Below are positions 58,375-64,000 of a DNA stretch of 64,000 bases, one piece after another. The stretch comes from Micropruina glycogenica. Lineage in GTDB: Bacteria > Actinomycetota > Actinomycetes > Propionibacteriales > Propionibacteriaceae. Under the pieces are notes generated by a model, which was given only the letters and a program-made list of their open reading frames with translations, was not told the DNA's origin and ran no database searches. The stretch is from assembly GCF_039524395.1 (NCBI RefSeq), contig NZ_BAAAGO010000016.1; one strand, written 5' to 3'. The translations under genes were made by a program, and so were the position numbers. How positions within the stretch are numbered: position 1 is the first letter of the stretch; the number at the start of each line of letters is the position of its first letter.

Positions 58375-59331
58375 TCAGCCGACCAATGCACCTTCGATGA
58401 CCACCTGCGCGTCGTTCACCACGACCCGCTGGGGGTCGGTGATGCTGCCCACGAAACTGTCGTCGAGGCCGACGTTGCGGAACGCCAGAAACACCGCCTG
58501 ACCTGAACGGTCGTGGACGAAGCGGCCCACGTACTGGCTGTCGTCGGTGAGTTGCTGCGCACCGGCCAGGTCGTACGGCCCGAGCGGCGACGCGGCCGCG
58601 GCCAGCCACACGCCCCCGGTGGTACCCGTCGCGCGGTGCGCCGCCGAGAGGTCGCCGGCCAGGCAGTTGAACACCAGATAGTCCCGACCCTCGAGTCGGA
58701 CGGTCTCGAACACCTCGAGTTGCCCATACCCCTGACCGGGCTCTGACAACGGGGGTTGCAGCGTCCAGGAAACCAGGTCGGGGGACGTCGCGTGCCCCAC
58801 CACGCCCCTGTCGTCCGCCGGTCCGTGGTTGGCCCGAGCCGTGATCAGCAGGTGCCAGCCGTCACCGTTCGGATCGGCCAACACCCACGGGTCGCGGAAC
58901 GCCTCGTCGTGCCACTGCCCGTCGCTGAGCTTCTCGTACCACTGCGGGTCGGCAGACAGAATCTGGCCGCCCTTCGTCCACTCGTACAGGTCGGGCGAAG
59001 TGGCGTAGCAGATCGACTGCACGTTCGACCCGCCGGGCGCCGCCGTGGCGCCCGTGTAGAACAGGTACCAGAGACCGTCCGGGCCCTTGATGATCGAGCC
59101 CGTCCAGGTGGCCAGGTCGTCGGCCGCCGGCGCGTCCGATCGAACCAGTGCGTCGGTGACCCGGGTCCAGTTCGTCAGGTCGTCAGAGACCGCATGCCCG
59201 ACGGAGGCCCGGTAGTGCCGGGCGTCCGGGTTCTTCAAGGCGCGCGAGGCGTACAGAAAGAACAGGTGGTAGCGGGTGCCGTCGTCGACGATCCAGAAGT
59301 CCCAGACCCATGCCTCGGGCAATGAGAACAT
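58375..59331 (-). CDS. Glycosidase of the GH32/GH68 five-bladed propeller clan
   Basis: 318 aa. The three acidic positions of the clan are visible: the nucleophile in PEAWVWDFWIVDDG (Asp 11), the transition-state stabiliser in AFRDPWVLADP (near residue 145), and the acid/base in GQLEVFETV (near 205). SVGHAVSDDLTNWTRV and YATSPDLYEWTK are typical propeller strands. It lacks the GH32 C-terminal beta-sandwich and any signal peptide, so it probably cleaves imported fructosides or related sugars in the cytoplasm. It is last in the ABC transporter operon (4 bases after the permease). Confidence 0.85.
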   Translation of the reverse strand: MFSLPEAWVWDFWIVDDGTRYHLFFLYASRALKNPDARHYRASVGHAVSDDLTNWTRVTDALVRSDAPAADDLATWTGSIIKGPDGLWYLFYTGATAAPGGSNVQSICYATSPDLYEWTKGGQILSADPQWYEKLSDGQWHDEAFRDPWVLADPNGDGWHLLITARANHGPADDRGVVGHATSPDLVSWTLQPPLSEPGQGYGQLEVFETVRLEGRDYLVFNCLAGDLSAAHRATGTTGGVWLAAAASPLGPYDLAGAQQLTDDSQYVGRFVHDRSGQAVFLAFRNVGLDDSFVGSITDPQRVVVNDAQVVIEGALVG

Positions 59332-59335
59332 GACC

Positions 59336-60265
59336 TCAGCCCTTCACGCCGGAGCTGGCGATCGAGTTGATGAACGCCCGCTGAAAGGCGATGAACAGGG
59401 CGAGCACGGGCACGGTGATCATCGACGCGTACGCCATGATCTGCCCCCAGGCGGTGCCGGTCGAGCCGGTCATCTGCTTGAAGTAGTCCATGCCCACCAT
59501 CACCGGACGGATCGCCTCGGATTGGGTGACCATCAGCGGCCACAGGTAGCTGTTCCAGGCCGGCAGAAAGGTGAGGATCGCGACGGTGGCGATGGCCGGG
59601 CCGGACAGCGGCATCACGATCGAGCGGTAGATACGAAACCAGCCGGCCCCATCGACCTTCGCCGCCTCGTCCAGCTCCTTCGGAATCGAGTCGAAGTACT
59701 GGTAGAAGAGGTAGATCGAGAACGCGTTGGCCACGAACGGAATGATCTGCACCTCGTAGGTGTCGAGCCAGCCGATCGAGCCGTCGAAGTAGGGCAGTTG
59801 ATTCACCCACCACAGCAGCGGCAGCGCCATGGTCTCGAAGGGCACGATCAGCGTGGCGAGGATCACCCCGAGAATGAGCTTCTGACCGCGGAACTCCATG
59901 CGCGACAGGGCGAAGGCGGCCATCGAGTTGACCAGCAGGCCCAGCGCGACGGTGACCACCGAGATCAGCACCGAGTTCATCATGAAGGTGGCGAACGGCA
60001 CCCGGTCGATGACGCCGGAGTAGTTGTCGAGCGACAGTGATCCGACGGGCAGGAACGCGTTGATCGTGCCGAGGGCGGCGAAGATCTCGTTGTCGGGTTT
60101 GAAGCTCGACACGATCAGAAACACCAGCGGCAGCCCGAACACCAGGCACAGCACGACGCGTAGCAGCATCACCAGCGGCCCCAGCCACGGCTTGGCTTTC
60201 GTGCCTGCGACGGCCACGGTGGCATCGGCGTGGCTGTCGGCCACGTGCGAGAGGGTGTCGCTCAT
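59336..60265 (-). CDS. Carbohydrate ABC transporter permease (MalG type)
   Basis: 309 aa, six membrane helices with a long basic N-terminus. The coupling EAA loop is SIPKELDEAAKVDGAGWFRI, followed by YRSIVMPLSGPAIATVAIL. It contacts the ATPase and, with the upstream permease, forms the channel of a sugar importer. ATGA overlap with the upstream permease. No ATPase gene is in the operon, so a shared MsiK-like ATPase elsewhere is likely, as in other Actinobacteria. Confidence 0.94.
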   Translation of the reverse strand: MSDTLSHVADSHADATVAVAGTKAKPWLGPLVMLLRVVLCLVFGLPLVFLIVSSFKPDNEIFAALGTINAFLPVGSLSLDNYSGVIDRVPFATFMMNSVLISVVTVALGLLVNSMAAFALSRMEFRGQKLILGVILATLIVPFETMALPLLWWVNQLPYFDGSIGWLDTYEVQIIPFVANAFSIYLFYQYFDSIPKELDEAAKVDGAGWFRIYRSIVMPLSGPAIATVAILTFLPAWNSYLWPLMVTQSEAIRPVMVGMDYFKQMTGSTGTAWGQIMAYASMITVPVLALFIAFQRAFINSIASSGVKG

Positions 60266-61212
60266 CGTTGAAGCTCCTTGTCACGGGTGAGGTAGCGCTG
60301 CACCAGCGAGACCGCCAGCACGAGCACGAAGAAGACCAGCGACATGGCCGAGGCGTACCCGGTCTGTTGCTGCTGAAAGCCGGTGCGCACCGCCAGGAAC
60401 ACCAGGGTCGAGGTCGAATCGAGCGGGCCGCCCTGGGTCATGATCTGAATCTGGGTGAACAGTGAGAACGCGGCGATGGTGATGGTGATCAGAATGAACG
60501 TGCGGGTCTGCTTGAGCCCGGGCCAGGTGACGTGGACGAACTGCTGCCAGCCGGTCGCCCCGTCCAGGGCCGCAGCCTCGTACAGGTCGGCCGAAATCGT
60601 CTGCAATCCGGACAGCCAGATCACCATGTGAAAGCCCATGGCCTGCCAGGCCGACATCAAGATGATCGCGAACAGGGCCGTGTTCGGGTCGTTCAGCCAG
60701 TCGGGGCCCGTGATGCCGACCTTGGCGAGCAGCGCGTTGATCAGGCCGTTCTGCTGATACATGAACATCCACAGCATCGACACCACGACCATCGAGGTGA
60801 CCACCGGCAGAAAGTAGACGGTGCGAAAGAAGTTGGTGCCGCGCACTTTGGCGTTCACCAGCAGCGCCAGGCCCAGGGCGCAGCCCGACTGAACCGGCAC
60901 GATAACCACGGCGAAGATCACCGTGTTGAGCAACGAGTGCCAAAACGTGTTCGACCCGAACAGCCGGGTGAAGTTGGCCAGCCCGGTGAACTTGGCCGGG
61001 GTGGGTGAGATAAGCCGGGCGTCGGTGAACGCCAGGCTCAGGGTCAGCACGATCGGCACGATCAGAAACACCAGCATCAGAATCGCGGCGGGCGCGAGCA
61101 TGGCCCACGCGGTGCCGCTGGCACGGCCGGACGGTGCCCGGCCCTTGGATTTCCGCTTGCCCAGTGCGACTTCCTGGCCGCTGGCGGCAACGGTGGCGGT
61201 GGCCGTCGACAT
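60262..61212 (-). CDS. Carbohydrate ABC transporter permease (MalF type)
   Basis: 316 aa from the ATG at 61212 with AAGGGAG upstream; longer frames run into repeats. Six membrane helices; the EAA loop is ISADLYEAAALDGATGWQQF followed by VHVTWPGLKQTRTF. It partners with the next permease. A 158-bp spacer with two hairpin repeats separates it from the binding-protein gene. Confidence 0.94.
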   Translation of the reverse strand: MSTATATVAASGQEVALGKRKSKGRAPSGRASGTAWAMLAPAAILMLVFLIVPIVLTLSLAFTDARLISPTPAKFTGLANFTRLFGSNTFWHSLLNTVIFAVVIVPVQSGCALGLALLVNAKVRGTNFFRTVYFLPVVTSMVVVSMLWMFMYQQNGLINALLAKVGITGPDWLNDPNTALFAIILMSAWQAMGFHMVIWLSGLQTISADLYEAAALDGATGWQQFVHVTWPGLKQTRTFILITITIAAFSLFTQIQIMTQGGPLDSTSTLVFLAVRTGFQQQQTGYASAMSLVFFVLVLAVSLVQRYLTRDKELQR

Positions 61213-61235
61213 CGACGAACTCCCTTCGGTTCGGG

Positions 61236-61367
61236 TTGGTCGCCGGCCGAGCCTGTCGAGGCCCCGAAGTGCAAGGTCTCGACAAGCTCGACCAACAGAC
61301 CGGCGTGTGTCGGCCGGCCGAGCCTGTCGAGACCTCTGCGTGCGAGGTCTCGACAAGCTCGACCAAC
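61236..61367. repeat. Two tandem GTCGAGACC hairpins between binding protein and permease genes
   Basis: Two units (61236-61295 and 61309-61367), each with GCCGAGCCTGTCGAG inverse to GTCTCGACAAGCTCGACCAA around a short centre. Both can form stable stems in the polycistronic mRNA just past the binding-protein stop, a place where enteric REP elements protect the upstream message. Confidence 0.88.
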
Positions 61368-61370
61368 GGG

Positions 61371-62669
61371 TCAGCTGTACTGCTGCTGGTTGCTATCGAT
61401 GTCGGCGACGGCCTGGTCGAGCGTGGCCTTGGGGTCGGCACCGTTGAGAATGTCCTTCGCGGCCTTCTCGAAGGTGGTCGCGACGAACGGGTAGCCCGGG
61501 GTCTCGGGACGCAGCACCGTGAACTTCTTCGAGTACTGACGGAAGATGTCGTTCTGGCCGCCCTCTTCGAACCCGGGCACCAGAGCCGCGGCGGCGTCGG
61601 TGGCCGGAATGTTGTTGGTGTCTTGCGCGACCTTGGCCACGTACTTGTCGGCCGCGGCGAACTTGAGGTACTCCGCAGCACCGGCGGCGTCGGCACAACC
61701 GGTCGACATGCCCCACGTCCACGAGCCGCCGCCAACCTTCGGACCGTTGCCGAAGTCAACGGGCGGGGCGAACAGAATGTCGTCGCCGAACTTCTTGCGG
61801 GTCGGGACGGCCGTCCACGAACCGTTCCACAAGAAGGCGGTCTTGCCGTTCATGAAGTCCTGCGACGGGTCAGAGCTGGACTTCTTGGCCATGTAGCCGT
61901 CTTTGCCCATCTGGTTGAACCAGTTCGCCCACTTGATCGCCGCGTCGCCGTTCAGCGAGCCCTGTGCGGACTTGAAGTCGGTGCGATTGATCAGGTCGCC
62001 GCCGAAGCTCTGCAGCAGCGGCGAGAACCCGTAGGGCCACCACTCGCCGGTCCAGCCCGTGGCCAGGTCGGCCGGGTACTGGAAGTCGCCGGAGTCCTTG
62101 ACCTTCTTCATCGCGGCCATGAACTCATCAGCGGTCCACGGCTGGTCGATGGTTGGCGTACGAATGCCGTACTTCTTCAGAATCGACTTGCGGGTCACCC
62201 AAGTGAGCGAGACGTCGTAGTAGCCGTAGGCGTAGGTCTTGCCGTTGTACTTGGCGACGGTCGACGGCAGGAACTTGCCCAGCACGTCGTCCATGCCCTC
62301 GATCGGGGCGAGGTAGCCGGCCCAGGCCCAGTTGGCCACGTTCGGCTGGTCGATGTCGAGAATGCAGGGCAGCTTCTTCGCCGCCGCGGCCGCGGTCACC
62401 GACTGGTTGTAGCTGTCTTGCGGAAACGCCTGCAGCTTCACCTGGTACTTGGTCTGGCTGGCGTTGAAGTCGTTGACCACGGACGTGACGGCCGCCAGTT
62501 CTTCTTTGTTGCCGGCGTTGTGCGTCCACATGCTCAACTCGACGAGGCCGCTGGCGGCGGCCGTGGAGTTGCTGGTGGCTTGGGCACCACCGCCCTTGGA
62601 GCAGGCGGCGAATGAGAGCGACAGCGCTGCGGCGATACCCACCACGCCGAGCTTCTTCAGTGAGATCAC
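61371..62669 (-). CDS. Extracellular sugar-binding lipoprotein of an ABC transporter
   Basis: 432 aa from the GTG at 62669 with GGAGGA upstream. Signal GVVGIAAALSLSFAAC with lipobox SFAAC at about residue 23. The family 1 solute-binding fold includes LVELSMWTHNAGNKEELAAV, YDVSLTWVTRKSILKKYGIR, FMNGKTAFLWNGSWTAVPTR and GGSWTWGMSTGC. It delivers a carbohydrate to the two permeases encoded next. The GH32/68-like enzyme in the operon suggests fructose-containing sugars. Controlled by a promoter between two LacI-type operators. Confidence 0.94.
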   Translation of the reverse strand: MISLKKLGVVGIAAALSLSFAACSKGGGAQATSNSTAAASGLVELSMWTHNAGNKEELAAVTSVVNDFNASQTKYQVKLQAFPQDSYNQSVTAAAAAKKLPCILDIDQPNVANWAWAGYLAPIEGMDDVLGKFLPSTVAKYNGKTYAYGYYDVSLTWVTRKSILKKYGIRTPTIDQPWTADEFMAAMKKVKDSGDFQYPADLATGWTGEWWPYGFSPLLQSFGGDLINRTDFKSAQGSLNGDAAIKWANWFNQMGKDGYMAKKSSSDPSQDFMNGKTAFLWNGSWTAVPTRKKFGDDILFAPPVDFGNGPKVGGGSWTWGMSTGCADAAGAAEYLKFAAADKYVAKVAQDTNNIPATDAAAALVPGFEEGGQNDIFRQYSKKFTVLRPETPGYPFVATTFEKAAKDILNGADPKATLDQAVADIDSNQQQYS

Positions 62670-62719
62670 GAGGTTCCTCCGGAACGATCGAGGGTTCTGC
62701 TGTGAACCCTGGCTTGGGC

Positions 62720-62735
62720 GCTAAATCCATTTAGC
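62720..62735. promoter_or_regulatory. LacI-type operator O1
   Basis: GCTAAATCCATTTAGC is a perfect palindrome placed from about +1 of the binding-protein promoter. A related site is 55 bp upstream. The divergent lacI gene is the obvious source of its repressor. Confidence 0.8.
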
Positions 62736-62742
62736 TGAGGGA

Positions 62743-62771
62743 ACCGTAACAGCCCAGCGGGCGGTGGTCAA
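62743..62771 (-). promoter_or_regulatory. Promoter of the sugar-uptake operon
   Basis: On the minus strand TTGACC (62771-62766), 17 bases, TACGGT (62748-62743). This is a good actinobacterial housekeeping promoter. Its start point would fall at the edge of operator O1. Confidence 0.7.
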
Positions 62772-62774
62772 CCC

Positions 62775-62790
62775 TGCTAAATGGTTTTCA
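62775..62790. promoter_or_regulatory. LacI-type operator O2
   Basis: GCTAAATGGTTTTCAT shares the half-site GCTAAATGG with O1 read on the other strand and lies just upstream of the -35 box. Centres of O1 and O2 are 55 bp apart. Confidence 0.6.
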
Positions 62791-62875
62791 TGTGGTACTT
62801 CTCACGCAGTGATGGTTGGGAGGGGATGACACCCGTAGCCATGGCAGAATCGGCCACCGAGGGGGTGCGCAGGCA

Positions 62876-63895
62876 ATGACCAAGCGGACGACGCTGGCCG
62901 ACGTCGCGGCCCTCGCCGGGGTGTCACCGACGGCGGTCAGCCTGGTGCTGAACGACAAACCGGGCAGCCGCCTCTCGGCAGACGCCGCGGCGCGCATCAG
63001 GGCCGCGGCCGAACAGCTCGACTACCGGCCCAACCCGGCCGCCCGCAGCCTGCGCGTCGGCAAGACCCAGACCGTGGCCTTCTTGTCAGACGACGTGACT
63101 GTCACCCGGTACGCGTCGGCGATGATCCGCGGCCTGCTCGACGTGGCCGAGCAGCACCGGCACACCGTGCTGATCGCCGAGACCGGCAGCAACCCACGGC
63201 GCATCAAAGCGGCGCTGCGGGCGATGCTCGACCGGCAGCCGGACGCGGTGGTGTTCGGCCTGATGGGTGCCAAAGAGATCGACGTGCCCAAGATTCCGGC
63301 CGAGTTGCCGGTGGTGCTGATCAACTCCACCAGCCCGGCCGATCACCCCAGCGTGCTGCCCGCCGAGTACGAGGCCGGACGCGCCATGGCCACCATGCTG
63401 CTCGAGGCCGGCCACCGCGACATCGCGGTGATCGGCTACTCGCCCGAGCATGCGTCGAACCCGCGCGAGTCGGTGACCATTCAACTGCGATACGACGGCA
63501 TCTTCGCGGCCTTGAACGAGTACGGCGTGACGCCCAGTTGGCTGTACGACAGCTTTGTGTGGGAGCCACACGTGGGCTACGAGGCCATGCAGGAACTTCT
63601 CGCGAGCGGGGCGCGTCCGACGGGTTTGATCTGCCTCAACGACCGGCTGGCGTTCGGCGTGTACCAGGCGATGGCCGAGCACGGCCTGCGGGTGCCGGAC
63701 GACATCTCGATCGCCTCGTTCGACGACGACGTGATCGCGTCGTACCTGCGTCCGGGCCTGACCACCGCGGCGATTCCCTACGAAGAGATGGGTCGCCGGG
63801 CCATGGAGATGCTGCTCAGCGACGCCGAACCCGAACACCTGCTGGTGCACATGCCGCTTCGAGTCCGCGAGTCGATCAGAACTGTCGACCCCTAA
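62876..63895 (+). CDS. LacI family regulator of the sugar-uptake operon
   Basis: 339 aa from the ATG at 62876. The DNA-binding domain TTLADVAALAGVSPTAVSLV, with hinge YRPNPAARSLRVGKT, is followed by an effector domain with VVFGLMGAKEIDVPKIPAEL, GLICLNDRLAFGVYQAMAEH and ISIASFDDDVIASYLRPGLT. It is divergent from the ABC operon and probably represses it through the GCTAAATNNATTTAGC-type sites until the sugar or a derivative binds. A longer frame from 62816 lacks a binding site. Confidence 0.94.
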   Translation: MTKRTTLADVAALAGVSPTAVSLVLNDKPGSRLSADAAARIRAAAEQLDYRPNPAARSLRVGKTQTVAFLSDDVTVTRYASAMIRGLLDVAEQHRHTVLIAETGSNPRRIKAALRAMLDRQPDAVVFGLMGAKEIDVPKIPAELPVVLINSTSPADHPSVLPAEYEAGRAMATMLLEAGHRDIAVIGYSPEHASNPRESVTIQLRYDGIFAALNEYGVTPSWLYDSFVWEPHVGYEAMQELLASGARPTGLICLNDRLAFGVYQAMAEHGLRVPDDISIASFDDDVIASYLRPGLTTAAIPYEEMGRRAMEMLLSDAEPEHLLVHMPLRVRESIRTVDP

Positions 63896-63960
63896 GGAAC
63901 CGCTGATCAACGTGCCATTCGTGGCGTGAGTGACGGTGATCGTGCTCTTGGAGGGGTTGG

Positions 63961-64000
63961 GTGTGGGCGTTGTCGGCTGATCGATTCGCTGCGGGGGGCC
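63961..64000 (+). CDS. Possible start of a gene cut by the window end
   Basis: GTG at 63961 is preceded by TTGGAGG at suitable spacing and opens a frame reading VWALSADRFAAGG to the last base. Only 13 codons are visible, so the call rests on the binding site alone. Confidence 0.25.
   Translation, partial: MWALSADRFAAGG

Overview
The window is chromosomal DNA of a high-GC actinobacterium. Mycothiol chemistry (an Mca-type amidase), the SCO1664/MSMEG_4193 pair, a SigK/RskA pair with a fasciclin-type lipoprotein, the eno-ftsB-DUF501-ppx operon, frequent GTG starts and ATGA/GTGA overlaps all fit. A member of the Propionibacteriales is my best guess, but the sequence does not fix the genus. Nearly all of it is ordinary core genome. 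I see no prophage, plasmid, CRISPR array, rRNA or intact transposase.

Layout. 1-4.8 kb: end of a histidine phosphatase, an SCO1664-family kinase-like protein, moaA-moaD, a Nudix-NYN fusion and a DoxX-like protein. 5.0-13.7 kb: PIN-PhoH protein with a possible upstream short ORF, a GH31 glucosidase, a cis-prenyltransferase, a D-2-hydroxyacid dehydrogenase, a hemolysin III-like protein and a LacI regulator behind a 41-bp perfect palindrome. 13.8-23.0 kb: DUF255 thioredoxin-like protein, mca, greA, a DUF4097/DUF2089 pair, an AI-2E-type permease and a sulfite-oxidase-like molybdoenzyme that would use the cofactor made by MoaA/MoaD. 23.4-25.7 kb: fasciclin lipoprotein, sigK and rskA, with a SigK-like promoter before the fasciclin gene. 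26-40.7 kb: MFS transporter, ung, PBP4-type carboxypeptidase, msrA, several small conserved genes, a TetR/SRPBCC divergon, a GT2-GtrA/phosphodiester glycosidase pair, a candidate structured-RNA locus (38.5-38.9 kb) and mpg. 41-49 kb: zinc metallopeptidase, Nudix, Bax inhibitor-like protein, an unusual short tRNA, the eno operon and mazG. 49.5-57.9 kb: mfd, a dual-specificity phosphatase, an EEP-family phosphodiesterase with an apparent C-terminal frameshift, pth and rplY. 58.4-63.9 kb: a sugar-uptake operon (binding protein, two permeases, a GH32/68-like glycosidase) divergent from its probable LacI repressor. The operon promoter lies between two related operators.

The most distinctive feature is the spaces between genes, which are full of short dispersed repeats. 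One superfamily shares the core GAACCGTCCC. It occurs as 23-bp tandem arrays (4 to 13 units), as 21-bp tandem units, and as the loop of CTCGCGCC-armed hairpins. Wherever both orientations occur at one site, GGGACGGTTC copies come first and GAACCGTCCC copies second, so the transcripts can fold back. Most sites are 3' of genes, often between convergent genes. Other families are TCCCGGCG-N2-CGCCGGGA palindromes (one cluster lies in frame inside a coding sequence), GGTCGAGCTTGTCGAGACC hairpins, a 64-69-bp palindrome present twice, a GTTGCTCGCG family, and a perfect 27-bp inverted repeat over the 3' end of mpg.
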